From positions 62,001-126,000 of the forward strand of contig NZ_BMXV01000003.1 in assembly GCF_014651935.1 (NCBI RefSeq): a stretch of DNA of 64,000 bases. The letters run 5' to 3'. Of the stretch, positions 34,705 to 43,851 are shown in pieces; the first letter of the stretch is position 1, and every line of letters starts with the position of its first letter. The DNA comes from Marinobacter zhanjiangensis. Lineage in GTDB: Bacteria; Pseudomonadota; Gammaproteobacteria; Pseudomonadales; Oleiphilaceae. The notes under the pieces were generated by a model that was not told the origin of the DNA, did not search any database, and worked only from the letters and a program-made list of their open reading frames with translations. The position numbers and the translations under genes were made by a program.

Positions 34705-37221
34705 ATGGCTTCCGGAAAAGAACCCCATGATCCCCATGCGGATCGCGAAGCACAGAAATACGACAACCCCATCCAGAGTCGGGAGTTCATACTCGACCAT
34801 CTGCGCCAACGTGGCGCCCCGGCCACCCATGAGACCCTGTGCGAGGAACTCGGCCAGACCAGCGAAGAGGGCATCGAGGCCCTGCGCCGTCGGCTGATTG
34901 CCATGTGCCGGGATGGCCAGATGATCTGCAACCGCAAGGGGCGTTATCTGCCCATTGACGAGGCAGACCTGGTTACCGGCAAGGTCTCCGGCCACAAGGA
35001 TGGCTTCGGATTCCTGATGCCGGACGATGGCGGTTCCGACCTGTTCCTGAGCGCCCGCCAGATGCGCCAGGTGTTCCATGGTGACCGGGTGGCGGCCCGG
35101 GTCGAGAGCGTGGATGATCGCGGTCGCCGGGAAGGCAAGATCGTGGAGGTGCTTGAGCATCGCACGACGCAGACCGTTGGTCGTCTGTTCCGGGAAGACG
35201 GCATCTCGTTTGTGGTGCCGGAGAACCCCCGCATCAACAATGAGATCATGATCGCCGAGGAAGATTGCGGCAAGGCCGTTCACGGCCAGTACGTGGTGGT
35301 GGATATCCTGCGTCATCCTACGGAGCGCACCAAGCCTACCGGCCGGGTGGTCGAAGTGCTGGGCGAGCACATGGCGCCGGGCATGGAAATCGATGTTGCG
35401 ATACGTTCCTACGACATTCCCCATTCCTGGCCCCCGGAAGTGGGTCGCCAGGCGGCCGCCATTCCGGGCGAGGTCAAACCCGCGGACAAGGAACACCGGG
35501 TCGACATTCGCCACCTGCCGCTGGTCACCATCGATGATGAAACGGCCAGGGACTTTGACGACGCCCTCTATTGCGAGCCCCGGCCCCGGGGCGGCTATCG
35601 GTTGCTGGTGGCCATTGCCGATGTGTCTCACTATGTGCGCCCTGGCACGCCGCTGGATGAGGAAGCCATCAATCGTGGCAACTCGGTCTATTTTCCGGAT
35701 CACGTGGTGCCGATGTTGCCGGAGAAGCTGTCCAATGGTCTGTGCTCCCTGAACCCGGGCGTGGACCGCTTGTGTATGGTGGCGGACATGACCATCAGCG
35801 CCTCCGGGCGCATCAGCAGCTACAAGTTCTATCAGGGCGTCATGCACAGTCATGCCCGCCTGACCTATACCAAGGTCAGCAAGATGCTGGAGCATCCGGA
35901 TACGGAGATGGGCATCAGCCTGAGTCAGCTGTATTCCGATATTCTGCCCCAGATCCACGACCTCTACGGTCTGTACAAGATCATGCGCAAGGCCCGCACC
36001 GAGCGGGGTGCGATCGACTTCGAAACCACCGAGACCAAAGTGGTGTTCGATGCCAATCGCAAGATCGAGGAAATCGTACCGGTACAGCGTAACGATGCCC
36101 ACAAGATCGTCGAGGAGTGCATGTTGTGCGCCAACGTGGCCACTGCCAGGTTCCTCAAGAAATACAAGGTACCGTCCCTCTATCGGGTTCATGACGGCCC
36201 TTCCGAGGAGCGGCTGCAGGCGGTGCGCCTGTTCCTGGGCGAGCTTGGCCTTGATCTGGGTGGGGGCGACAAGCCTACGTCTGCGGACTACCAGGCGCTG
36301 CTGTCGAGCATCAAGGATCGTCCCGATGCCAATGTCATCCAGATGGTGATGCTGCGGTCACTCAGTCAGGCCGTTTACAGCCCGGACGAGAGTGGAGGGC
36401 ACTTTGGTCTGGGCTTCACCAGCTACGCCCATTTCACCTCGCCGATCCGCCGCTACCCGGATCTGATTGTGCATCGTGGCATCAAGTCCATGATCCATCG
36501 CCAGCAAGAAACCAGCGATGCCGTGCAGCCTGAGCCGGAGGAACGGGATCCCGAATTGGCGCATTACCCCTATGACCATGCGCGCATGGTGCAGCTGGGC
36601 GAGCACTGCTCCATGACCGAGCGCCGGGCGGATGATGCCACCCGCGACGTGATGGCTTGGCTCAAGTGTGAGTTCCTGCGAGAGCATGTGGGCGAGATCT
36701 ACGATGGTGTGATCGCCGCGGTCGTACCCTTTGGCTTTTTCGTGCAGCTGGAGGGCATCTATATCGAAGGGCTGGTCCATATTTCCACCCTCAGCGGCGA
36801 CTACTACCACCACGACGCCGCCAAGCACCGCCTGGTCGGCGAGCGCACGTCGGTCAGCTATCACATGGGTGATGAAGTGCGGGTACAGGTGGTTCGCGTT
36901 GACCTGGATGACCGCAAGATCGACCTGGAGCTGGTGAGTGAGCCTTCCCGGCGTTCCGGTGGGCGCAAGTCTTCCGGCAAGCCCGGCGGCAAGGCACCGC
37001 AAGGCAAGTCAGGGGAGGGCAAATCCCAGGGCGGCAAAGCGAAAAAAGGGCGGTCCCGTTCCGGCAAGCCGTCCGCCAAGGATCAGCTGGCGGCGGATGC
37101 CGCCCGGGAGGCCTCCGGCAAGTCCGACGGTGATGGCAAATCCGGTGATGGCAAATCCGGTGGTGGCAGGTCCGGTTCCCGCCGGGGTGGCGGCCGCAAG
37201 AAAGCCGGCGCCAACCGCTAA
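34705..37221 (+). CDS. rnr: Ribonuclease R
   Basis: RNase R is a processive 3'-5' exoribonuclease that degrades structured RNA and acts in rRNA and tmRNA quality control. The 838-residue protein has an N-terminal winged-helix region (FILDHLRQRGAPATHETL), two cold-shock domains and a catalytic RNB domain. The last includes LVTIDDETARDFDDALYCE, with the metal-binding aspartates, LSNGLCSLNPGVDRLCMV, and HFTSPIRRYPDLIVHRGI. An S1 domain follows (YDGVIAAVVPFGFFVQLEGIYIEGLVH), then a long Lys/Gly/Ser-rich basic tail. ATG 34705 follows AGAGGA; 32 codons upstream the frame runs through repeat C. rlmB follows. Confidence 0.97.
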   Translation: MASGKEPHDPHADREAQKYDNPIQSREFILDHLRQRGAPATHETLCEELGQTSEEGIEALRRRLIAMCRDGQMICNRKGRYLPIDEADLVTGKVSGHKDGFGFLMPDDGGSDLFLSARQMRQVFHGDRVAARVESVDDRGRREGKIVEVLEHRTTQTVGRLFREDGISFVVPENPRINNEIMIAEEDCGKAVHGQYVVVDILRHPTERTKPTGRVVEVLGEHMAPGMEIDVAIRSYDIPHSWPPEVGRQAAAIPGEVKPADKEHRVDIRHLPLVTIDDETARDFDDALYCEPRPRGGYRLLVAIADVSHYVRPGTPLDEEAINRGNSVYFPDHVVPMLPEKLSNGLCSLNPGVDRLCMVADMTISASGRISSYKFYQGVMHSHARLTYTKVSKMLEHPDTEMGISLSQLYSDILPQIHDLYGLYKIMRKARTERGAIDFETTETKVVFDANRKIEEIVPVQRNDAHKIVEECMLCANVATARFLKKYKVPSLYRVHDGPSEERLQAVRLFLGELGLDLGGGDKPTSADYQALLSSIKDRPDANVIQMVMLRSLSQAVYSPDESGGHFGLGFTSYAHFTSPIRRYPDLIVHRGIKSMIHRQQETSDAVQPEPEERDPELAHYPYDHARMVQLGEHCSMTERRADDATRDVMAWLKCEFLREHVGEIYDGVIAAVVPFGFFVQLEGIYIEGLVHISTLSGDYYHHDAAKHRLVGERTSVSYHMGDEVRVQVVRVDLDDRKIDLELVSEPSRRSGGRKSSGKPGGKAPQGKSGEGKSQGGKAKKGRSRSGKPSAKDQLAADAAREASGKSDGDGKSGDGKSGGGRSGSRRGGGRKKAGANR

Positions 37222-37239
37222 CCCTTAAGGAAGATCGAC

Positions 37240-37980
37240 GTGTCGGAAGAGTTTGTATTTGGCTGGCATGCCGTTGATGCGGTGCTGCAAAAAGAGCCGG
37301 AGCGCCTGCAGCAGGTATGGATCCAGCAGGGCCGGCAGGACCGGCGGGTGCAACAGATTACCGAAGGGCTCGACCAGCTGGGCGTTCGCTGGCAGGTTGT
37401 TCATCGCAAGGAACTGGACAAGCGGGTAGCGGGTGCTCATCAGGGTGTTGTGGCGCAGGTGTCCGAAAGCCGGGAGTGGTCGGAAGACGATCTGTACCGG
37501 ATGTTGGCGGGCCGGTCAGAGCCACCATTGCTGCTGATTCTTGATGGCGTGACCGATCCCCACAACCTCGGTGCCTGCATGCGCACTGCGGACGCTGCGG
37601 GTGTTGCTGCGGTCATTGCCCCGAAGGACAAGTCGGCCTCCCTCAATCCCACAGCCCGCAAGGTGGCCTGCGGTGCGGCCGAGACGGTGCCTTTTGTCCG
37701 GGTGACCAACCTGGCCCGTTGTTTGCGCACTCTGCAGGATCAGGGGGTATGGCTTATCGGCACGGCTGGTGAGGCGCAGGCTTCCCTCTACCAGGCGGAC
37801 TTCAGGGGGCCGGTCGGGCTGGTTATGGGTGCCGAAGGCAAGGGCATGCGCCGCCTGACCCGGGAGCATTGCGATCACCTTATCAAGATCCCCATGCAGG
37901 GCCTGGTCGATAGCCTGAATGTGTCCGTGGCCACCGGGGTCTGTCTGTATGAGGCCGTCCGGCAACGACAGGGTGCCTGA
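37240..37980 (+). CDS. rlmB: 23S rRNA (guanosine-2'-O-) methyltransferase RlmB, GTG start
   Basis: RlmB 2'-O-methylates G2251 of 23S rRNA. The 246-residue SPOUT/TrmH protein starts [19 protein letters not shown], has the substrate-binding N-terminal domain, and the knot motifs [40 protein letters not shown] and [22 protein letters not shown]. The start is GTG 37240, supported by AAGGAAG eight bases upstream. It directly follows rnr (18 bases) as in many gammaproteobacteria. Confidence 0.97.
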   Translation: MSEEFVFGWHAVDAVLQKEPERLQQVWIQQGRQDRRVQQITEGLDQLGVRWQVVHRKELDKRVAGAHQGVVAQVSESREWSEDDLYRMLAGRSEPPLLLILDGVTDPHNLGACMRTADAAGVAAVIAPKDKSASLNPTARKVACGAAETVPFVRVTNLARCLRTLQDQGVWLIGTAGEAQASLYQADFRGPVGLVMGAEGKGMRRLTREHCDHLIKIPMQGLVDSLNVSVATGVCLYEAVRQRQGA

Positions 37981-37984
37981 TCAC

Positions 37985-38013
37985 TTGCAACCCGCTCCGC
38001 GAGGGCATAGAAT
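37985..38013 (+). promoter_or_regulatory. Promoter of the rpsF ribosomal cluster
   Basis: TTGCAA (37985-37990) and TAGAAT (38008-38013) with an exact 17-base spacer form the best sigma-70-type promoter in the window. Transcription from about 38020 would give a leader of about 155 bases before rpsF. The promoter lies immediately after rlmB. Confidence 0.65.
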
Positions 38014-38019
38014 GCCGCA

Positions 38020-38174
38020 CCCCTTTTTAAAGGGGCGGGGTTCTATTGTCTGAAATCCGGCCGTTGTGCCGGGTTCGCGTAATAACCCCGAAACCGGCAG
38101 CCTGGCTGCCGACTCCTTGCTTCCCTCAGAGCTGATACACCTGTCGGAGGCTGTTCAAACCGTAGGGAGAAAAC
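38020..38174 (+). ncRNA. Structured rpsF leader, candidate S6:S18 autoregulatory element
   Basis: The leader contains CCCCTTTTTAAAGGGG, then a 7-bp hairpin CGGCAGC/GCTGCCG (38095-38111) and CCTGTCGGAGGCTG shortly before the ribosome site GGGAGA. In many bacteria the S6:S18 complex binds a CCG-containing bulged hairpin in this leader and represses the operon. I can see suitable stems and CCG triplets but cannot verify the consensus fold. Confidence 0.35.
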
Positions 38175-38609
38175 ATGCGTCACTACGAAATCGTATTCAT
38201 GGTGCATCCCGATCAGAGCGAGCAAGTGCCCGCCATGATCGAGCGTTACACCGGTCTCATCACTGATGACGGCGGACAGATTCACCGTCTTGAGGATTGG
38301 GGGCGCCGTCACCTGGCCTATCCGATCAACAAGATCCACAAGGCTCACTATGTCCTGATGAACGTTGAATGTTCTCAGGCAGCCCTTGACGAGCTGGCTC
38401 ACAACTTCCGTTTCAACGATGCGATTATCCGTGAACTGGTAATCCGTCGTGATGGTCCGGATACTGACATGTCTCCGATGAAAGCATCTGAGTCCCGGGA
38501 AGATCGTCGCTCCGACGACCGTCCTCCGCGTCGCAACACTGAGAACACCGAAAGCAGTGAGCGTCGTGAGGAGCGTCAGGAGAAGTCATCCCAGGACGAA
38601 GAAGAGTAA
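38175..38609 (+). CDS. rpsF: 30S ribosomal protein S6
   Basis: S6 sits on the platform of the small subunit and binds S18. The 144-residue protein begins [25 protein letters not shown], and has [28 protein letters not shown], with the family's RR motif, and [16 protein letters not shown]. The C-terminal tail ([28 protein letters not shown]...) is long, charged and disordered, comparable to the E. coli tail that receives glutamate residues. It starts a cluster with rpsR 32 bases later. Confidence 0.98.
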   Translation: MRHYEIVFMVHPDQSEQVPAMIERYTGLITDDGGQIHRLEDWGRRHLAYPINKIHKAHYVLMNVECSQAALDELAHNFRFNDAIIRELVIRRDGPDTDMSPMKASESREDRRSDDRPPRRNTENTESSERREERQEKSSQDEEE

Positions 38610-38641
38610 TTGCCCCCCATCCGGAGTTGAGGAGTTAATCA

Positions 38642-38872
38642 ATGGCTCGTTTTTTCAGACGTCGTAAGTTCTGTCGCTTCACGGCAGAGGGTGTCAAGGA
38701 GATCGATTACAAGGATCTGGACACCCTGAAAGGTTATGTAACCGAAACCGGCAAGATCGTGCCCAGCCGGATTACCGGCACCAAGGCCCGTTATCAGCGT
38801 CAGCTGTCGACCGCCATCAAGCGCGCTCGCTACCTGGCCCTGCTGCCGTACACGGACAGCCACGACAACTAA
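38642..38872 (+). CDS. rpsR: 30S ribosomal protein S18
   Basis: A 76-residue basic protein, [25 protein letters not shown]..., ending in [34 protein letters not shown], the S18 signature. It forms the S6:S18 heterodimer on the subunit platform. AGGAG lies nine bases upstream of ATG. Gene order rpsF-rpsR-DUF2232-rplI is standard for Pseudomonas relatives; primosomal priB is absent between S6 and S18. Confidence 0.98.
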   Translation: MARFFRRRKFCRFTAEGVKEIDYKDLDTLKGYVTETGKIVPSRITGTKARYQRQLSTAIKRARYLALLPYTDSHDN

Positions 38873-38893
38873 GATCGTTCAGGACCCGGGACC

Positions 38894-39760
38894 ATGCGTG
38901 CACTGGCTCAGTATGTAATGCGCGGTCCCCTGCAAGCAGGTGGCGTCGCTGCCCTGGCAACCGCGGTTCCCTACCTGTCATGGATTGGCGCGGCGGTTGT
39001 TGGTCTGGTCGTCCTCAGGCTTGGGCCCGTTCAGGGTCTGAATGTCGGCCTCTGGGCGCTGCTACCGGCGATCGGCTGGGCCTGGTTTGGCAACGAACCG
39101 TCAGTGATTGCGGTGTTGTTGCTGGTATTCACGATGGCAGCGGTGCTTCGCGGTACCGTTTCCTGGGAGCGGAGCCTGCTGGCAGGTTCCTCCCTCGGGT
39201 TGGTCATCGGCCTGGCATTGCCGCTGTTTTTCTCAGGCATGCTGGCTGCGGTCACGGAGGCTTTTCTGGGGATTTACCAGTGGGCCTATCCGGACATGGC
39301 GGCACAGCTCGGTGAGGAGTTCAGGCCGGCGATTCGCAGCATGGTGGAAGGCCTGATGCCAGGCTCGTACCTGAGCATGGCTGTCGCCGTGACGATGCTG
39401 GCCAGGTACTGGCAGGCAGTACTCTACAATCCGGGCGGGTTTGGCCGTGAATTTCACGGTTTCCGCCTGTCGAAGGGAGTAGCCGCTCTGTGCGTGCTGC
39501 TGCTGATCGTGGCACCGATGGCCGGGGTGAACCCGCTGCTGTTGGGCTGGGTTGCCGGGCTGCCGCTGCTGGTGGCGGGTATCGCGCTGGTACATGGGGT
39601 GGTTGGCCTGAAGAAGGCCAGCAACCTGTGGCTGGTGGTGTTCTACGCCTTGCTTGTGGTTCAGGGTTTTACGATCAGTTTGTTGTTGATGCTGTTGGCA
39701 ATTGTGGATAGCTGGCTGGATATCCGGCGCCGAATCAGGCCTGCCGGACCGGCTGAATAA
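38894..39760 (+). CDS. DUF2232 family membrane protein
   Basis: A 288-residue protein with about eight hydrophobic spans beginning [39 protein letters not shown]. It belongs to the DUF2232 (YybS-like) membrane family, recognised by its position between rpsR and rplI and by the general pattern, including [13 protein letters not shown] and the conserved short loops. Function is unknown; some related proteins resemble ECF-transporter S components. It is translated from ATG 38894 with GGACCCGGG just upstream, and followed 20 bases later by rplI. Confidence 0.78.
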   Translation: MRALAQYVMRGPLQAGGVAALATAVPYLSWIGAAVVGLVVLRLGPVQGLNVGLWALLPAIGWAWFGNEPSVIAVLLLVFTMAAVLRGTVSWERSLLAGSSLGLVIGLALPLFFSGMLAAVTEAFLGIYQWAYPDMAAQLGEEFRPAIRSMVEGLMPGSYLSMAVAVTMLARYWQAVLYNPGGFGREFHGFRLSKGVAALCVLLLIVAPMAGVNPLLLGWVAGLPLLVAGIALVHGVVGLKKASNLWLVVFYALLVVQGFTISLLLMLLAIVDSWLDIRRRIRPAGPAE

Positions 39761-39780
39761 AGCACGAAGAGGTTAACGAG

Positions 39781-40227
39781 ATGGAAGTTATTCTGCTCGA
39801 GAAAGTAGCAAACCTGGGTTCCCTGGGTGACAAGGTCAAGGTCAAGTCCGGTTACGGTCGTAATTTCCTGCTGCCCTATGGCAAGGCTGTTGCGGCGACC
39901 AGGGACAACCTGAAGGCGTTCGAAGAGCGTCGTGCAGAACTGGAAAAGGCCGCTGCCGACAAGCAGGCCGCTGCCCAGTCCCGCGCAGAGGCGCTGGAAG
40001 GCCAGTCCTTCACCATCAGCTCCAAGGCTGGTGACGAGGGCAAGCTGTTCGGCTCCATTGGTGTTCGCGATATTGCTGACGCCATCACGGCCGCTGGCAC
40101 CGAAGTCGAGAAGAGCGAAGTCCGTCTGCCGGAAGGCCCGATCCGGGTTACTGGCGAGTACGAGATCGAGCTTCAGCTGCACACTGACGTAACCGCCACC
40201 ATTCAGCTGGCTGTTGTTGCCGACTGA
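39781..40227 (+). CDS. rplI: 50S ribosomal protein L9
   Basis: L9 is a two-domain, helix-linked protein at the base of the L1 stalk. The 148-residue sequence begins [37 protein letters not shown], the canonical N-terminal domain with the L9 signature. It then has a long charged helix ([26 protein letters not shown]) and the C-terminal rRNA-binding domain. It closes the ribosomal part of the cluster, with a hairpin downstream before dnaB. Confidence 0.98.
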   Translation: MEVILLEKVANLGSLGDKVKVKSGYGRNFLLPYGKAVAATRDNLKAFEERRAELEKAAADKQAAAQSRAEALEGQSFTISSKAGDEGKLFGSIGVRDIADAITAAGTEVEKSEVRLPEGPIRVTGEYEIELQLHTDVTATIQLAVVAD

Positions 40228-40250
40228 TACGGTGAACACCGTTACGTTCT

Positions 40251-40282
40251 GAGAACCTGACGGCGTTGTCCGCCAGGTTCTC
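40251..40282 (+). terminator. Hairpin after rplI, probable terminator
   Basis: GAGAACCTG (40251-40259) is exactly complementary to CAGGTTCTC (40274-40282), with further pairing inside (GGCG/CGCC). ACTTTCAC follows, so the T-tract is weak. A smaller hairpin ACGGTG/CACCGT precedes it at 40229-40242. Confidence 0.55.
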
Positions 40283-40445
40283 ACTTTCACGGGCCCGGGC
40301 TGCTTTGGCAGCTTCCGGGCCTGCGTGTTTCTGGTATCCTAGAAAGGCCCCGGGTGTACGCAGGCCTCCGTTCCATGGCGTGGACCTCGCCCTGATGCGT
40401 TGTCCGGGGCGGCCTTTATCCGTGTTTCAGTATCCGAGAGCTTTC

Positions 40446-41843
40446 ATGGCCAGCAGCAGTTTCAAGGCATCCAGCGCCGATCTGGAAACGTCCAGAGTCA
40501 AGATTCCCCCCCATTCCGTTGAAGCGGAGCAGGCCGTGCTTGGTGGCCTGATGCTGGACAACCGGCGTTTTGACGAAGTGACCGAGGTCATCACCGCAGC
40601 GGATTTCTATCGCCAGGATCACCGGCTGATCTACGCTGCCGTCGAGCGCCTGGCCACCGAAAGCGAGCCGCTGGATGTGGTGACCCTGGCCGAGTACCTG
40701 GAGCGGGCCGGTGATATCGAGGATGCCGGCGGTCTGTCCTATCTGGCGGAGCTGGCTGAGAAGACGCCGAGCGCTGCCAACATCCGTGCCTACGCCCAGA
40801 TCGTGGCCGAGCGATCCATTCTGCGGCAGTTGATCGAGGTGTCCGGGGGCATTGTTGATTCCGCCTTCAATCCCCAGGGGCGCAACAGCTCCGATCTGCT
40901 GGATGAAGCCGAGCGCAATGTGTTCCGGATTGCTGAATCCCGCACCAAGGAGGGCTCGGGCCCGAAAGCCATCAATCCGATCCTGACCCAGGCCCTGACC
41001 CGTATCGAGGAATTGTTTGAATCCGGCGAGAAGGTCACTGGCCTGACCACCGGTTTCAGCGACCTGGACGAGTGGACGTCGGGCATGCAGCCCTCGGACC
41101 TGCTGATCGTGGCGGGGCGACCCTCCATGGGCAAGACCACGTTTGCCATGAACGTGGTGGAGAACGCGCTGCTGTCCAGTGGCGGCCCCATCCTGGTGTT
41201 CAGTATGGAGATGCCGGCGGACGCCATTGTCATGCGTATGCTGTCCTCCCTGGGCCGTATCGACCAGACCCGAATGCGCAGCGGCAAGCTGGAGGAAGAT
41301 GACTGGCCCCGGTTGACCTCGGCGGTCAGTCTGCTCAAGGACAAGCCCCTTTATATCGACGATACGCCGGGCCTGAGCCCCACCGAAATGCGTTCCCGGG
41401 CCCGCCGTGTGGCCCGCGAGAACGATGGCAAACTCGGCCTGATCATGGTGGATTACCTGCAGCTGATGAGGGTGCCCGGCAACACCGAGGGCCGGACTGC
41501 CGAAATCTCCGAAATTTCCCGCTCTCTGAAAGGCCTGGCCAAGGAACTCAGTTGCCCGGTGATGGCGTTGTCGCAGCTTAACCGGAGCCTGGAGCAGCGG
41601 CCCAACAAGCGGCCGGTGAACTCCGACCTGCGTGAGTCCGGTGCCATCGAGCAGGACGCTGACGTCATCATGTTCGTCTACCGGGATGAGGTCTATAACG
41701 AAGATACCCAGGACAAGGGGATTGCCGAGATTATTATTGGCAAGCAGCGTAACGGCCCCATTGGGACAGTTCGCCTGGCCTTTATCGGCAAGTACACCAA
41801 GTTCGAGGATCTGGCTCACGGCGACTATGGCGGGGACTACTGA
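40446..41843 (+). CDS. dnaB: Replicative DNA helicase
   Basis: DnaB is the hexameric 5'-3' helicase of the replisome. The 465-residue protein has the N-terminal collar domain (PPHSVEAEQAVLGGLMLDN) and a RecA-type motor with Walker A GRPSMGKTTFAMNV near residue 223, LVFSMEMPADAIVMRML, Walker B GLIMVDYLQLM near 335, and the R-finger region SDLRESGAIEQDADVIMFVYRDEVY. No intein is present. ATG 40446 gives the family N terminus; a frame extension to 40266 crosses the rplI terminator. Its stop overlaps the alr start (TGATG). Confidence 0.98.
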   Translation: MASSSFKASSADLETSRVKIPPHSVEAEQAVLGGLMLDNRRFDEVTEVITAADFYRQDHRLIYAAVERLATESEPLDVVTLAEYLERAGDIEDAGGLSYLAELAEKTPSAANIRAYAQIVAERSILRQLIEVSGGIVDSAFNPQGRNSSDLLDEAERNVFRIAESRTKEGSGPKAINPILTQALTRIEELFESGEKVTGLTTGFSDLDEWTSGMQPSDLLIVAGRPSMGKTTFAMNVVENALLSSGGPILVFSMEMPADAIVMRMLSSLGRIDQTRMRSGKLEEDDWPRLTSAVSLLKDKPLYIDDTPGLSPTEMRSRARRVARENDGKLGLIMVDYLQLMRVPGNTEGRTAEISEISRSLKGLAKELSCPVMALSQLNRSLEQRPNKRPVNSDLRESGAIEQDADVIMFVYRDEVYNEDTQDKGIAEIIIGKQRNGPIGTVRLAFIGKYTKFEDLAHGDYGGDY

Positions 41844-42955
41844 TGCCTCGCCAGACCCTTGCCCGCATACACCTGGATAACCTCCGCCATAATTTCCGGC
41901 TCGCCGGGGACCGTGCCGGATCCGCGCGCGCCATGGCCGTCGTCAAGGCAGATGGCTACGGCCATGGGCTCGAACGCGTGGCCCGGGCCCTGTCGGAAGA
42001 CACCGGACATTACGCCGTGGCCTGTCTGGAAGAGGCAGTAGCGATCCGGCAGGCAGGGCTGACCCACCCGGTGCTGCTGATGCAGGGCGTCCACCAGGCC
42101 TCGGATCTTCCGTTGTGTGCGGCCGAGGGGTTCACGGTGGTAGTTCATCACAAGCACCAGCTGGAGTGGCTGGAATCCGGCAATGCACGCCCGCAGGTGT
42201 GGCTCAAGGTCAATTCCGGCATGAACCGGCTGGGATTTGCGCCAGGTGAGGTGAGGGCGGTTTGCCGGCGACTGGTAAAGGCCGGTATTGCGGTGACCGG
42301 TGCCATGACTCACTTTGCCTGTGCCGACGACGAAACCAGCCAGCGCACCAAGGAGCAGACCCTGGTGTTTGACGAGGCCACCGCGTCACTGGCGCCCATT
42401 GAGCGCAGCGTGGCCAACTCGGCGGCCCATTTTCGCCCCGGGCAATCCATGTTCGACTGGACCCGCCCCGGCGTCATGCTCTACGGCTCCTCGCCCATGC
42501 TGGGGCATCATGGGCCAGAGCTGGGGCTGAGGGCTGTCATGACCCTGGAGTCCCGCCTGATCGCCGTCCGGCAACTGGCCCCCGGTGAAGCTGTGGGATA
42601 TGGCGAGGCCTGGCGTTGTGCCCGGCCCACCCTGATGGGAATGGTCTGTATCGGGTATGGTGATGGCTACCCCCGCCATGCCAGGAGCGGGACGCCGGTG
42701 GGAATTCGCGGAACACGGGCACCACTGATTGGCCGAGTCTCCATGGATATGCTGGCGGTGGATCTGACCGGGGTTGAAAATGCTGCCGTGGGTGATCCGG
42801 TGGAGCTATGGGGTCGAACCATTCCGGTTGACGAGGTGGCGGCCTGCGCGGGTACGATCAGTTATGAATTGCTCACCGGGGTGACGCACCGGGTACCCCG
42901 GGTTGAAGTGAACGACGAAGAGACAAGCGGCCTGATGACGGGAACGGTTTCGTGA
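41843..42955 (+). CDS. alr: Alanine racemase
   Basis: Alr interconverts L- and D-alanine with pyridoxal phosphate, supplying D-Ala for peptidoglycan. The 370-residue protein has the PLP lysine motif AMAVVKADGYGHGLERVA near residue 35, VWLKVNSGMNRLGF, NSAAHFR and the catalytic tyrosine region CIGYGDGYPRHA near 272, then GRVSMDMLAVDLT. It overlaps dnaB by three bases and the next gene by four (GTGA), so three genes are probably co-translated. Confidence 0.97.
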   Translation: MPRQTLARIHLDNLRHNFRLAGDRAGSARAMAVVKADGYGHGLERVARALSEDTGHYAVACLEEAVAIRQAGLTHPVLLMQGVHQASDLPLCAAEGFTVVVHHKHQLEWLESGNARPQVWLKVNSGMNRLGFAPGEVRAVCRRLVKAGIAVTGAMTHFACADDETSQRTKEQTLVFDEATASLAPIERSVANSAAHFRPGQSMFDWTRPGVMLYGSSPMLGHHGPELGLRAVMTLESRLIAVRQLAPGEAVGYGEAWRCARPTLMGMVCIGYGDGYPRHARSGTPVGIRGTRAPLIGRVSMDMLAVDLTGVENAAVGDPVELWGRTIPVDEVAACAGTISYELLTGVTHRVPRVEVNDEETSGLMTGTVS

Positions 42956-43851
42956 ATATTCTGGTGGTACATGACAACGGGGTGCTGGGGAGGTTGCTGC
43001 TGAAGCGGCTTGCGGGTACCCATCTCGAGGTGACGCCGTTGCTGATCAGCGACCTGTCGCACCTGGATCTTTCCGGAGTGGAGCAGTGGGTTCCGGATAG
43101 CACCGACGTGATCGTCAATGCCATGTGGCTGACCGACCCCGAAGCCGCCGAGGACGACCCGGAACAGGCGCGCACCAAGGCTTTTTCGCTGCCCATGGCG
43201 CTGGCCGAACATGCCGCTGCGAAGGGCATGATTCAGGTGCAGCTGTCCACCTCCTATGTGTTTGATGGCCGCAAGCAGAGTGCCTACCTGTCGTCCAACC
43301 CCGGCAACCCCATCGGCCAGCTTGGTATCTGGCAGTGGGAATGTGAGCAGGTGATGCGCACGGTGCTGCCGCGACATATCCTGCTGCGCACGGGCTGGGG
43401 CCTGCAGCGGTTTATCCGCAAGGTCTGCGAGTCGGTTGATGGGAATGGTTCCCTGAGCCTGTCCAGCCGGCATCGTGGACAGCCCGTGGCAGCCAGCGAC
43501 CTGGCGCGGGTACTCAGCGCCATTCTCATGCAGCTGGACTGCGGCGCGGAAGTCTGGGGAACCTATCAGTATGCCGGTGCCGAGGAAATCAGCCAGTACG
43601 AGCTGGGGCTGGCAATTGCGGACATGCCGGAGGTGGACGGCGAGGGCGATGAGAGGGCGGTCCACGTGGTGGACAAGCAACCAGTCTGGAGTGCCGTCGA
43701 ACCGGACAACGCCACTCTGGGCTGTGCCAAGATACGTAACACCTTCGGTGTCAAGCAGATGCCCTGGCGCACCGCTCTCCGTGAGGAGCTGGCTCTGTCA
43801 GGCCTGGGGGTTGCCCAGGGCCATGATCTGAAGGGCCTCAATGTTCACTAG
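42952..43851 (+). CDS. RmlD-like sugar-nucleotide/NAD-binding protein without YxxxK
   Basis: A 299-residue protein of the RmlD (dTDP-4-dehydrorhamnose reductase-like) branch of extended short-chain dehydrogenases. It starts MNILVVHDNGVLGRLLLKRL, where the usual TGxxGQLG has lost its first glycine, and keeps the motif VQLSTSYVFDGRK. The catalytic Tyr-x-x-x-Lys is missing: the aligned segment PIGQLGIWQWECE has Leu124 and Gln128 in those positions. Reductase activity by the standard mechanism is therefore unlikely; cofactor binding is uncertain. It begins at GTG 42952, coupled to alr. Its last 54 bases overlap the end of the convergent anr gene. Confidence 0.78.
   Translation: MNILVVHDNGVLGRLLLKRLAGTHLEVTPLLISDLSHLDLSGVEQWVPDSTDVIVNAMWLTDPEAAEDDPEQARTKAFSLPMALAEHAAAKGMIQVQLSTSYVFDGRKQSAYLSSNPGNPIGQLGIWQWECEQVMRTVLPRHILLRTGWGLQRFIRKVCESVDGNGSLSLSSRHRGQPVAASDLARVLSAILMQLDCGAEVWGTYQYAGAEEISQYELGLAIADMPEVDGEGDERAVHVVDKQPVWSAVEPDNATLGCAKIRNTFGVKQMPWRTALREELALSGLGVAQGHDLKGLNVH

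Noticed and set aside
34627-36192. A 521-codon minus-strand frame opposite rnr
   Set aside because: Antisense to RNase R, which has all catalytic motifs; no ribosome site or recognisable domain.
36960-37218. GGK/KSG repetitive coding DNA at the rnr 3' end, resembling a repeat array
   Set aside because: It is the low-complexity basic tail of RNase R in frame; the DEAD-box helicase tail at 3995-4130 is a similar case. Neither is a CRISPR or DNA repeat element.
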